This document shows, piece by piece, positions 8,957 through 18,918 of a stretch of 24,423 nt of DNA. A program made the position numbers and the translations under genes. Where the stretch lies: NCBI GenBank assembly GCA_008000375.1, contig SMOI01000423.1:1-24423 (forward strand), written 5' to 3'. This stretch comes from Poteriospumella lacustris. Lineage: Eukaryota > Sar > Chrysophyceae > Chromulinales > Dinobryaceae. The notes beneath the pieces are model-generated. The model ran no database searches and was not told where the DNA came from. It was given only the letters and a program-made list of their open reading frames with translations. The stretch's first letter is position 1; each line of letters starts with the position of its first letter.

Positions 8957-10293
8957 TCAGTCGGCTTTGCCGAGCCAAAGCGCCTTCATCTTCCGACTGA
9001 TCGAGCGCTCGATGGCGATGACGTCGGTGCCCTGCTTCATGAACTGTTTGTGGTCGAAGCGGGCGGGGTCGATGGGGTGTTCGAGGATGCGTCTGGCGCC
9101 GTTGTGCAGCGCGTCGAGCGACGCCGGCAGGTTGAACTTGCGCGAGCCGAAGATGAAGTCGATGTCCTGCGTCTTCTCGCCGTGTTGGCCGAAGTACAAG
9201 CTCTGCTCGTTGAACGGGTCGACGAAGAGGTCGTAGTTGCTCTGGTTGAGGAACTGGACGAGGTCGTACGCGTGCACCGTTTGGTTGCCCGCTTCGTCTG
9301 TGTCGCGCGTCGGACGGAGAGAGAGGGGGGAGCAGGGAGAGACAGAGACAGAGACAGAGACAGAGACAGGGAGAGAGACAGGGAGAGAGACGTGTGTGTC
9401 GTCAGCGACAAGCGACGAGGCGGTGGCGGTGGACCAGGGGTGCGGCGCTTACATGAGGGCTGCACGATCTCGATCTTGATCATCGGCGTGCGCTTCAACG
9501 CTCTGCGACCACTGAAAAGGGACAACACACACAAACACACGAACGTGAGACGCGTTGGCAGTGGCAGTGGCAGCGGAGTGGCTCACCTCTTCAACGCGGC
9601 CCACTCGCAGCCTTCGCAATCGATTTTCATCAGCGCGACGCGGCGATGGCCCACCATCTGATCCAGCGTCTTCAACGTCAATTCCGTCTCGGCGTTTTCG
9701 TTCTTGTCGGTGACCTCGTGGAACTCCGACGCGCCCCAGTTGCGTGAGCCGTGACCAAAGTTCGCGCGAATCGTTTTCGCGTCGCTGGAAATGCCCGCAT
9801 GGTGCAGCTCGATGAGGAAGCTGGGGTTGATGTCGATCGTGCCTTGAATGGTGTCCACGTGTTGTTGGACGGGCTCGACGGCGACAACGGGGAGGCCCAA
9901 GGCGGCCATATGCACCGCGCAGGAACCGATGTTGGAGCCCACGTCCACGAACAAGTCTCGCGGGATGTGGCTTTTCTCTCGAACCGTACTGTGCATCCAG
10001 AGCATTAAATGAAGCACTCTACAGGTGGGCAGATACTCTCTGGAGCGGATGAGGTTGATGATGCTCATGCCGTTCTTCATGTCCTGGTCCGTCTGGCCCA
10101 GGCACATCGGGAAGCTCACGACGGGCGTGACGAAGTACTGACTGGTATGGCGGCATCCTCGATCAAAGCCACCGATCGTTCTGTTGTGTAAGAAATGATG
10201 ATGCAATATTCCTGTGGGTTGTGGTGGCTGTTGTGCCGCGATGAGCGACGCCAGCAGCACCAGCACGGCTATACTCCAGCAATACGCGACCAT
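8957..10293 (-). CDS. FkbM-family methyltransferase with N-terminal signal anchor
   Basis: Three exons, 10293-9587, 9511-9453 and 9297-8957, give 368 residues. The introns are 75 and 155 bases (GTGAGC and GTAAGC donors). The first in-frame ATG is at 10293; upstream in-frame sequence lacks ATG and reaches a TAG. Residues 1-21 (MVAYCWSIAVLVLLASLIAA) form a signal peptide or anchor. The SAM-binding core is LFVDVGSNIGSCAV (114-127), followed by the acidic residue of VAVEP (E140). The FkbM signature KIDCEGCEWAAL lies at 223-234, then KIEIVQP after the first intron. FkbM enzymes O-methylate sugars or other small groups; the signal anchor points to the secretory pathway. The acceptor of exon 2 could instead be AG at 9504-9503, which would remove three residues. 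It is divergent from the nuclear-protein gene. Confidence 0.9.
9334..9392 (+). repeat. GACAGA/GGGAGA microsatellite inside an FkbM intron
   Basis: The plus strand shows consecutive GACAGA hexamers, then GGGAGAGAGACA units. On the coding (minus) strand this is a (TCTCTG)n and CCCTGTCTC pyrimidine tract leading into the ACACAG acceptor at 9298, so the repeat doubles as an extended polypyrimidine tract. Confidence 0.8.
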
Positions 10294-10766
10294 TTCCACT
10301 TTCTCCTTCGCCAAACCACGATAATAACGCCAAGGATCAATAGTATACACAGACTATTCAACGGATAACGTCACAGACTCATTCATTTGTAAACATTTCC
10401 ATTTTTATTCGACTCTCTCACCCACCGACAGCGGCGCCGCGCTCAACTCAAAAATCACTGCCATCTCGTACATAAACTACACCAAATAATAACGCTATAT
10501 GTCATATTAGAAGTGAGGAATGGTGTACAGGATCGACGTTGGTAGTTTCCGGTTTTGCCGCCGTCGCCGTCGCTGTCGCTGTCGCGGCGTGGCTCGTTCT
10601 CAGCTTCTTACGACGCTTTGGGACAACGAATTGACCTGTTTTCGTCGCTAAAACCGTCCTTTCAAGAGTCATAACGGAGCCTGGAGCCACTGTAGAAGTG
10701 TGCTCGTATCTACAGAACCACTTGTCATTGATCTTTTCTCTGTGGAATTGGCTCTGAAGGGGAAAG
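10294..10766. promoter_or_regulatory. Divergent promoter region between FkbM and nuclear-protein genes
   Basis: The two start codons face away from each other across 473 bases, so both promoters and leaders must lie here. It includes a CGGCGGCGAC-type repeat (CGTCGC/TGTCGC, about 10559-10585). A minus-strand open frame at 10502-10888 overlaps the first exon of the plus-strand gene and is not accepted as a gene. No named element is visible. Confidence 0.45.
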
Positions 10767-13550
10767 ATGCCTGATGATACGACGGAGGTGAATACGTCGG
10801 GGACCGTAGATTCGGTGGTAGAGCAATGCGTGGCTGTCTTCAATGAGGTATAATAGGGCTTGTTAGGCTCATTAGTCACTTGCAGCACTGATCTTGTGCG
10901 TGTTCTTCCTCAGATTATGCTTCTTTCGCAGAGTTTGGAGAAGAAGATGCGGTGTCCCCGAGGATACGCAGCCAGCCACACCATGTCGGATCGGTAAGAT
11001 GGTCGAATTCGCTGTCGTTTGTCGAGCTCTTCATCAGTAATCCGTGTGGTTTCCTGTCGATAGCATTGAGAGCCTCGTGAAGAACACGCGCGCTGGCAAG
11101 CAGCTGTCGAAGTCGTCGATCCTGCTCGTGCATGGCGTCGTCGAGGCGCTTCTTCTGCGAGGTCAGATGCAGGAGAAGGATCTGAAGGAGTATTTGGTGG
11201 CGAAGTTCAAGAAGCTGGGCCTGAAGGTGTCCAGTCGCTCCGTCTTCGGTGGTACGTTGGACTCGCCCGACCCATTCCCCCCGCCGTTGTTGTCGGCTGG
11301 CGTCACTCTCTCGTATTTAACGGTTTCTCTGTCTTGGCTGGTGGTGCAGGAACGAGTCTCGAAGTCAGCTCGGTATGCAACATTTTGGCGGCGCTGGGCA
11401 TCTTGGAGACGGTCAACGACGCCGACGCGGCCACCGCCCCGACGCCGCGTCACAACGAGGAGCTCCACAAATTGAACGAGTACCTGCGCGTGAAGTTCGA
11501 AAACACGCCCTTTGAACCGTCCAATCGGAGCGAAACCTTCGTGGATCCCTCCGCAGAGGGCGGCGCCACCGACGAACTGACCGCGGCGCAGCTGCTGGGC
11601 CACGAGGGCGACGACGCGTCGGGCCACCACCACGCGTCGCTGCATCCGACCGACGACTTGCTCGACCCAGAAGTGGTCAATCTGCTCATGGCCAACACGT
11701 CGCCGCTGACCACTGGTCCCGAGCCGGAGATGGCGGACAACGTACACGCGTCGCTGCTGGACGAAGGCGTCTCCGACGATTTCCTCGCGGCGCTGCCGCC
11801 CGACGTCGTTGGTCGAACGTTCGACTTCCCCGCGGCCTCTACAGCGACTGCGACTGCGACTGCGACTGCGAATGCGAATGCAGCTGAGAAGAAATCCGCC
11901 GCAGAGGCCTCCACGAGCGAGGCGCAGCCCGTGCAGCCGCCCACACCGTCGTCGTCGCAGACCCCGCGGCGGCAGTACCAAGCGGGACGCAAGTTTTGGG
12001 CGTTGCGCGATGGTCGCCTGTTGCCGCACCACATGTTGGCGATGGTCTCGAACCCCGCACCGGTCTTTCTCCGCTGGATGCAGACGTGCCACACCTACGC
12101 GTCGGCGCTGGAGATCGAAGAGAAGATGCTGCGGCGGCTGTGCAGCGACATCGACGTCGCGTTGCCGCCGAACACGCTGCGGGAGGGCACCAAGTACGTG
12201 CAGCATGCGAGCGTACGGCCACCGCTACCTTCCGCTGCTCCTTTCCGCAGCGAAAGTACGCCACAGCGACGCGCAGCAGAGTCGCAGGCGGAGCCAGGAG
12301 ACGCGGTCGCCGGGACGCGCGACCTGCTCGACGGCCGCAAGCCGCTCACCGGCGACATGCTCATCGACAAAATCTTCAAATCGAAACGCCAGCGCAGCAA
12401 AGCCACCTCGTCCGCCTCGAATGGCGCCGCGACGTTCTCTGCGTTGCATTTGCAGTCGTTGCGCAGCGTCTGCCAGAAGACGGAGGCGTTTCTGAAGGCG
12501 TACGCCGTCGACGAGAGCGGCGGCGAGGAGAACGGGAAGCACCGCAAGCCGAAAGCGGTGGCGGCCGAGTCGATCTCCTTCGCCGAGTACGTCCGCTCGA
12601 TGCACATGCAAAACGCGCAGGTGACTCCCAACGCAATCCTCGGCGGTTTGGCGTCCGCGTCCAACGTGCTCGTGGCGGGCGCGCAGCCGGTCATCACCGC
12701 CGCGTCCGTTCGACGGAACGCACAGCCTCATCAACTGTCGCTCACGACGCCAGAGTTCAGCCTCGACGCCGACGGCGTCAAGTCCCTGCAGTACCCGATC
12801 CAGCTGCCCGATCTCGCGGTTTCTACGATCGAAGTCCCGTGGCGATCGCTCGTGACCGAATTTTCGCTGGTGGTGCTGGACGACGCGGGCGAGTTCGTCG
12901 ACGGGTTGTCGAACACGCTGCTGAGCCACGCCGAACAGAGCGTTGAACAGTCCGCGTCGTCGTCGTCGACAACAGCCGCCGCGGCTGCCGCCGCCGCCGC
13001 CGAGACAGCAACGGCAACGGAGCGGGGCGGCGCCTCCGCGGGAAAGCCGTCGTCGAAGAAGCGCAGCAGAAGCAGTAGCCAGCTCGCCCACGAGGAGAGC
13101 CAGCCGGACCAAGTCTCGGTGCATCACGCGCTCAAACGGAAAATCATCAGCGAAGTCTTAGCACCGGGCGTCCGGCTGTCGACGACGAAGGCGTCGGCCA
13201 CGGGACCTGTCGCCGCGGGCGTTGGCGACGACGATGAGGACACCTCCGATGGCCACTATCTCGAGCGACACGATGCCGTTCTGAAGACGATGCGTGAGCG
13301 ATGGGCGCTGTTGAACAAGCTGAAGCACGAGGTTCGCCGAGATCAGACGACGCCGGGGTCCGCGATGAAGCGACAACGGCACGACTCCGAGCAGCTGTCG
13401 ATACCCGGTGTGCCAGAAGAGAGCGAACCAGCTGCACACGAGCAGCCGGCGGTGTCTCTGACACCGCTCATCAAGAAGCGCGGTCGACCACCGAAGTTTC
13501 ACAAGTCATTTTCGGCGTCGTCGAAAAGCATGGGTCATGACGCCAGTTGA
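10767..13550 (+). CDS. Nuclear protein with possible winged-helix segment and C-terminal AT-hook
   Basis: Four exons, 10767-10847, 10914-10993, 11064-11251 and 11350-13550, join in phases 0, 2 and 1 and give exactly 849 residues plus TGA. Residues about 75-138 (SILLVHGVVEALL ... SLEVSSVCNILAALGILETV) read like a winged helix. The VSSVCNILAALGI stretch recalls the RRxYDxxNVLxxxxII recognition helix of E2F/DP factors; this is a resemblance, not an identification. A second conserved-looking block lies at about 324-385 (KFWALRDGRLLPHHML ... MLRRLCSDI). Linkers are low complexity: an Ala-Thr run at about 281-290 coded by GCGACT hexamers, and an Ala run near 660. Basic KKRSRS follows that Ala run. 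The last 25 residues start KKRGRPPKFHKS, a canonical AT-hook core for minor-groove binding. Likely a chromatin or transcription protein; the exact role is unknown. Confidence 0.75.
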
Positions 13551-13657
13551 GACGTTGAATGAATCATTATTTACACGGATCTGTACAAGGATCTAGCGGC
13601 GGTGAAAGCAAAAGGGTCAAACTCACTGTAAAAAGCAACAAAAGGATTTCTCTCCGA

Positions 13658-14590
13658 TCAGTTCAATGACTTCAACCCTTCGTAGACGGTAATGATGATG
13701 CCGCAGGCGGGAATCACGGTGAGAAGTCTCAGACCGAGACCTCGCGTGAGAATCTGGAAGCTGCTGTTGCGAAGAAACGTTAACGTCCCTGTCGCAGATG
13801 CGCTCAATTGCTGCTTCGTCTTCAGCACATCAAAGGGATGAGTGATCACCGCGGCGATGGTTCCTGCGGTGGACCCAGAAATGAACGTCGCCATCGGTGA
13901 AAAGCTGTCCTCGGAATGGGCTATCGTTCGCAGCGATTTCGTCGCAATCGGCTTAATGGCCTCAAAAGAGAACCAGTATAAGGCAGAGAAGGGACAATCT
14001 CGCATAATTGTTGAGCTCCATCCTTTGTAGAGGCCCCTCGCTCCGTTTTGCTGTACGATCGCCTTTGCGATCGACAGAAATCCGCCACTGTTTCCACTTG
14101 ACTGCATGGTTCGAACCAGCTCGAATGGTGCAACAACAGACACGGATATCATCCGAGCAATAGCACCAGAAATGCCTGCAACGTATGTCGGTGGATGGTC
14201 GTTGAAAACCCTCTGCGATAAACTGCTTTTGCACTTCTCATACGCAGTCATGTAGACCACCGTGTTTGGAATGCTCATCATCAACGCTGTACTGGTTCCT
14301 GACCAAAAGCCACGGATACCCCGGCTCTTCTTTATTTCATTTGCCTCTTCCAATACAGTCATCCATGATATGATGGGTCGATCGGCGTTCTGCACTCTGA
14401 CTTTGAGCACAAAAATAGGATTGAGAGTGAGAATAGTCGCGACCGATCCCACAAGGCTGGCTGTGGCATGGCGCACTAACTGGTTTTCTTTAGGCAAAAA
14501 GAGTGCTTTTCCCTTATCATAAAATGAAGCAGCGCTTTCGTAGAGCAGCGCGTACGAGGAGTCGCAGAAGGGACACACGTCGTTCGACAT
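13658..14590 (-). CDS. Mitochondrial carrier of the SLC25A39/40 (Mtm1) type
   Basis: A single exon of 310 residues, the usual length for an SLC25 carrier with six TMs in three repeats. Repeat signatures are PIFVLK (58-63), PFELVR (155-160) and PFDVLK (252-257). SLC25A39/40-like features are WSGTSTALMMSIPNTVVYMTAYE (split, 96-118), DCPFSALYWFSFE (198-210) and IPACGIIITVYE (293-304). That subgroup moves glutathione into mitochondria in animals and, as yeast Mtm1, affects manganese and iron handling. Repeat 1 has Phe in place of the acidic residue of PxD/ExxK. The first matrix loop is short and lacks the four-cysteine insert of the animal proteins, but a CPFC pair sits at residues 6-9. The stop lies 107 bases from the stop of the convergent nuclear-protein gene, so 3' ends probably overlap. 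Confidence 0.9.
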   Translation of the reverse strand: MSNDVCPFCDSSYALLYESAASFYDKGKALFLPKENQLVRHATASLVGSVATILTLNPIFVLKVRVQNADRPIISWMTVLEEANEIKKSRGIRGFWSGTSTALMMSIPNTVVYMTAYEKCKSSLSQRVFNDHPPTYVAGISGAIARMISVSVVAPFELVRTMQSSGNSGGFLSIAKAIVQQNGARGLYKGWSSTIMRDCPFSALYWFSFEAIKPIATKSLRTIAHSEDSFSPMATFISGSTAGTIAAVITHPFDVLKTKQQLSASATGTLTFLRNSSFQILTRGLGLRLLTVIPACGIIITVYEGLKSLN

Positions 14591-14873
14591 CTCTTGTTTG
14601 ATTTCTTCTTTTCGCTGAGTACTCGAGCAACAGTGTTCGGAGAATAGAGTATAAACGATGACCCCACAAGGAACGGCTCGCTGAGCCTTTAGAATCTATA
14701 GACCTTCTGTTCTATCGAAGCAAGAATAGTTTTAAGAAGGAATCGCGTCACTCCCATCGAAGTCCTGGCGATGACTCCGAACGAAAACTCACAAAAGCCG
14801 ACCTTTGCAAATATCCTACGGAATGGTCAGCGTACCAGTATTTTTATTGTCACCTCAAGACGGGTGTGCATGC

Positions 14874-14956
14874 GGCAACGTGGCCGAGTGGTTAAGGCGC
14901 AGCCCTGCTAAGGCTGTGCGCAATGCGTTCGTGAGTTCGAATCTCACCGTTGTCGA
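14874..14956 (+). tRNA. tRNA-Ser (anticodon GCT)
   Basis: 83 bases with the long variable arm of class II tRNAs. The acceptor GGCAACG pairs with CGTTGTC (one G-U at 2-71), and the D region is TGGCCGAGTGGTTAAGGC. The anticodon stem CAGCC/GGCTG encloses CTGCTAA, and the variable arm is CGC AAT GCG. The T arm is GTGAG TTCGAAT CTCAC and the discriminator is G, as expected for serine. It reads AGC/AGT. No intron and no encoded CCA. Confidence 0.95.
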
Positions 14957-14963
14957 AAAAACT

Positions 14964-14969
14964 TTTTTC
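14964..14969 (+). terminator. RNA polymerase III terminator of tRNA-Ser
   Basis: Six T residues start eight bases beyond the discriminator, followed by a further T4. Confidence 0.8.
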
Positions 14970-16094
14970 TTTTATCTTTTTCTGGACGTTTTACTGCTGC
15001 ATGAGTGAGCAAAACAAAAATCAACGATAGTTATTTGTGTGTACATAAACAGACTAGAAAACACTTGTGATTTCGACTCGGTGTGCGGGGCGGGGGCGTT
15101 AGATACATATCTACTACTCACTGGGACGATTTACGACAGGCACAGCTACAGTTGTTGTTTTCGTTGTAGCTCGACACTAAACTATAGTGTTCTCGTTCAG
15201 AATCGTGTTTTTCTGCAGCAGTATCGCTCTTGCCCTTCGACAATCATGCTCACGAAAATTACATTAATTAGCTTGGAAACGTGGGATGTCGGTCTATTTG
15301 CCACCTTTATTGTCGCAAATCCGATGGAAAACCATCGAGTACTGTAGAACAAATTGGAAAATTGGAAAAACATACATATGTGCGTATTAAGGGGGGATAG
15401 TTAAGCCAGTATTAATTGAAATTACGTTTTTTATGGCGAGTTCAACTAGTTGAGACCGAAGATGATGCGAAAGTTCTGGTTGCCAATTTTTTCGTGTCGC
15501 CAATCAGTCAGACCTCTTACTACATCAGTCAGAAATGCGATTTTCTACTTTTATTCCATGCCCTACAACTTTTTTCCATGTTGGTGATCATTTTCTCCAT
15601 CTGTAACAAGATAGAAGTGATGCAACAGGGCCAAAAGATGACGAAAAGGCGAGACGAATGGTGTGCTGCGACTAAAACCTCTGGAAGAGCATCACCGGGT
15701 GAGCACACATCGTTCACTGCATTGTTAGTGTAGCTGCGGAACCAATTGAATGGGGCATTTGTCGTCCTTAGAGTTTTCTGTGTTCGGAATCAGCGTATTC
15801 GTTTGCGTGTGCACCGTTGTTGTACACAACCGCATGATTGATGTCGGCAAGCATGAGGGTATGTCGACATTTCCAGCCACGATAGGCATAGCCAATGTAT
15901 TCTAAGCCCATTCCAAGCATCAAAAAATTAATTATAGTTTAAGGGTGAATAAATAAATAAACAAAATAAAACCATCTGAATGAAATAAATGGAAGAACTA
16001 ACTTGGGCATGAAATAACAGACATGAAAAGTCGATCGATGCGAATTCTATGCATCAATTTACAATCGAAATCAAATCAAGGGATAGTTGCCCGT
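14970..16094. other. Gene-poor AT-richer stretch
   Basis: I find no credible gene. Short plus-strand frames at 15039-15347 and 15416-15733 have Cys/Ser/Phe-rich, compositionally odd translations and no splice partners. Bases about 15925-15990 are strongly A/T-rich, with AATAAATAAATAAACAAAATAAAA. That tract lies just past the 3' end of the phosphodiesterase gene, but its AATAAA words are on the opposite strand to that gene. Confidence 0.5.
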
Positions 16095-16225
16095 TCACAC
16101 GCTTCCCCGTCGAACTGGAAGATCCATCAGGCCTGCGACAAAGGACATCGATTCTCGGAATTTCGACATTCGCTCGTCAAGTTTTCTGCACTCCTCGTGT
16201 TTGTTTTGGACAGAGTCGTCTTCCA
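16095..16225 (-). other. Possible C-terminal extension of the phosphodiesterase in another frame
   Basis: Beyond the stop used above, the frame one base off remains open from 16319 to the TAG/TGA at 16097-16095. It encodes a charged helical sequence (WGERRKIEVMEDDSVQNKHE, then KLDERMSKFRES). A Trp spaced like the Asn-x3-Trp ending of PDE domains lies in this frame. Either a small splice choice, a frameshift or an assembly error would append it. Confidence 0.35.
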
Positions 16226-18918
16226 TCACCTCGATCTTGCGTCTCTCACCCCATGAGGAATAAGATTGTTCAGCATGTTGCTGCAAATTTCGTGCAACGG
16301 AGGAAAAATCTTCACGAAGGCTACAAATGGGAAGCAGAAAGTGGCACTGTTAGTGACGTGCAACGGACAACGCAGACGGAAGCGAACAACGTACTGTTGA
16401 TTAGCGGTGCCACTGCAAATTCAATGAAGCCCATTTGCATGTTGCAAAGAGCCACAGAATTGCGGTCACACATGGGAGAAATTTCCAGACCCATTTCTCT
16501 CTCGGTGTCTCCCTGCTGGAAAAACTCTTCAACGACCAGATCGGCCCACTTAGCGCAGAGCTCGTAAGGCTTGAAAGGGTTCGAAATGTCGGAACAGTGC
16601 AAGATCAATTCGAGAATAGCATGTCTATCTTTCTCGATAGCGAGCGCAGGGATATCCTCCCTGGCGCCGGAGCAGAAGGCGGCCGTAGCTTCTCCGTTGA
16701 CTTCGAGGAAGAGCTGCAGAGAGGAGAAAAGTTTGAGTCAATCATCACGATGAAACGATCGACAAGGAATCTTACCTTGGTGTCCTTGATTTGCTGGTTG
16801 TGATTCATCATATCAGTGCCCAAAATAATGAAAATGATGATCTTCCGTGCTTCTCTCCACTGGCTATCGTTCAGATTCTTGAAAATGTTCGTCTCCGCGT
16901 TGCCCAATACCTCGTACAACACGACGCAGTGCATATTTTCCAATGGGGATTTGTCATTGTGTCGCAGGGCCAGCTCGTGCTTCGCCTTCACCAAGAAGGC
17001 ATTGTTCTTGCCGATGTGCCCAACATCGTGCGCCAATGCGCCGACCAAGAGTGAGAACACCTCCAACGAGGTGAAGATGGCGGTTAACTTGGGGATGAGC
17101 AGAAGACGATAAGAAGTGAAGCAGACATCGCAACCATGGCGATAGTTGTGGTACGTGTTGTCCAAGTAACGTGAGAAGACCGCTGACAAAAACGATCTGA
17201 ATGTTGACTCGGGAACTTTGAATTCTTCGAGGAGGTTCAGCGTGCAGAACAAGTAGACCATCACGTCCGACAGCTCATCTTGCGAGTGCTTCAAGACATC
17301 GAAATACCACGAATCGACGGTGTCAGCAATTTCAGTCGAGAAGCTACCTTCCAATTTGCGCAGCAACGAACGATCGGCACCCGCCTCGTTAGCCATCACA
17401 CTTTCTGTTCGTATAACATCCTTTCTGATCGCTCCACCGCCGGCGTAGCTCTGCTTCAGCCAAATGGCCGTGTTCTTGTCGATGGCACCGTCCATGGCAA
17501 TATCTTGGGTCGACGGCAGGATGTGTGCCACAATTCTTCCCAATTTTTCCACCATTTTCTCCAGTTTAGCGGTTTCCAGTTCTTCTTCCTCGTCTTCTTC
17601 GTTGTCCTTCTTATTTTCGTCGTTTCCTTCGTTTTCCAACGATTTCAAGGCCTGGATCATCACCATGGCGCTATTGCGCAACGTGAACATCATTTTCTCC
17701 AGAGGCTTGACGACAAGATTATTGACCGCCGAGTTGAACATCGACGAGAAGCCGAAGAGCATCACGATGACCAAAACGATGATCAGAATGTTGAACATGG
17801 CTCCTTCTCGCGCTGGATCCGTGTTGTCAATCTTCAAGGTCACAAAGAATTCCGTGTAGTCTGGCCGATCAGCTCTGCCATCAGCCGTGGCATTTGCCAA
17901 ATAAGACAAGGCGACTGGGTTCCCACTGGCCTGGATCAAGCTATTGGCAACCCAGTACGAGGAGTCGTACACCAAAATATTGTTGTCTCGAACCGTGTTT
18001 CTCGTGTAGTACTCTCCCACAAACTCGCCTTCCAACCACGGCGACTCAATGGAAATGTACTTCAAATCCTGGTCTTTGGGTTGATAGAAGTTCTCACATT
18101 TTCGAATGACCTCGTGAATGTCGTAGGCAGTGACGGTCTGGTTCTTGGCAGTCATCTTGAAGTTTGTGATCCAAGCATTGGGGCTGTAGTCCGTCACAGA
18201 ATAGGACAAAAACGGAACAACAATAACGAGCGTAAGAATAAGTACCGCCAACCGAAGCTGCAAAGTGTTGGAAAGCTCTTCCGAAACTTTTCGAATCGCC
18301 GCTAAAGTCGGCTCGAAGTCCTCTTCGACGCCAAAAAATTTGAAGCAAGGCAACGTTTTGAACACTCTCATGATTCTCATAAGACGCAGAAGTCTTCCAT
18401 ATCTTGACGCCAGTCTTGCAGCGCGAGTAGAGCGCACCACTGAGCCTTGTGACACAGAATTCGAGTTCGGGATGAACCTGTTGGAAATCCAAGCGATGTC
18501 GATGATGATGGAAAACGTTCCGAGAAGATCCAACCAAAAGAAAAAGCTCAGAAAGTACCCTTTCTCCACAAAACTCATGAGAATGAGTTCAAGACTGAAA
18601 AGAACGAAAATGGCAATAAGAATGGAGTAGAGGGCTGCATTGTCCGAGTCAGGGGCATTGCCAAGAACCCAGCTATCAGCCAAGAAGAGCGACATCATCA
18701 AGATGGCACCCATGAACAATAAGTAGTAAACGTTCTGGATGAGATTATTGGCATGGAGAGAGAATTTTCCCCACAACGTTGTGGGGGCTGGAGGTGCAAC
18801 TTTTTTTGGAGACGAATTCTAGTGAAAGGGAGGACAGAAAATGAGGGAAAATTGTTCCAGTGGAATCATTTTACGTGAAATACATTACCATTTCTGGCTG
18901 GACAACAGCAGATGGCAT
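16226..18918 (-). CDS. Voltage-sensor-domain fused to class I cyclic nucleotide phosphodiesterase
   Basis: Exons 18918-18889, 18818-16776, 16713-16395 and 16320-16226 (phases 0, 0, 1) give 828 residues. The N-terminus has S1 (about 40-60), S2 with conserved Glu (72-94), S3 with Asp (105-119) and S4 (139-164). S4 holds eight Arg and one Lys, nearly all at every third position. TM5 (197-218) and TM6 (350-371) flank an outside loop of about 130 residues with two N-glycosylation sequons (236, 319) and no pore signature. VVKPLEKMM after TM6 is HAMP-like, then an acidic coiled region (about 405-430). The PDE domain has YHNYRHGCDV (565-574), AHDVGHIGKNNAF (606-618), HCSDISNP (D733) and the invariant purine-binding Gln (Q784). 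The usual ENHH reads ENMH. It should hydrolyse cAMP or cGMP at a membrane. The start ATG and first 10 codons come from a small exon. The 3' end is uncertain (see findings). Confidence 0.88.

Noticed and set aside
9334-9392. Regular short repeats resembling an array
   Set aside because: These are simple hexamer microsatellites inside an intron, without spacers; not a CRISPR array.
10502-10888. A 128-codon minus-strand frame in the divergent promoter
   Set aside because: It overlaps the spliced first exons of the plus-strand gene, has an Ala-Thr run from a simple repeat, and shows no domain.
11163-12206. Long frames antisense to the AT-hook protein gene, here and at 12225-13127
   Set aside because: Arg/Val/Gly-rich shadows of the coding strand without motifs.
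17280-18305. A 341-codon plus-strand frame antisense to the phosphodiesterase
   Set aside because: The opposite strand encodes clear VSD and PDE motifs with consistent splice sites.
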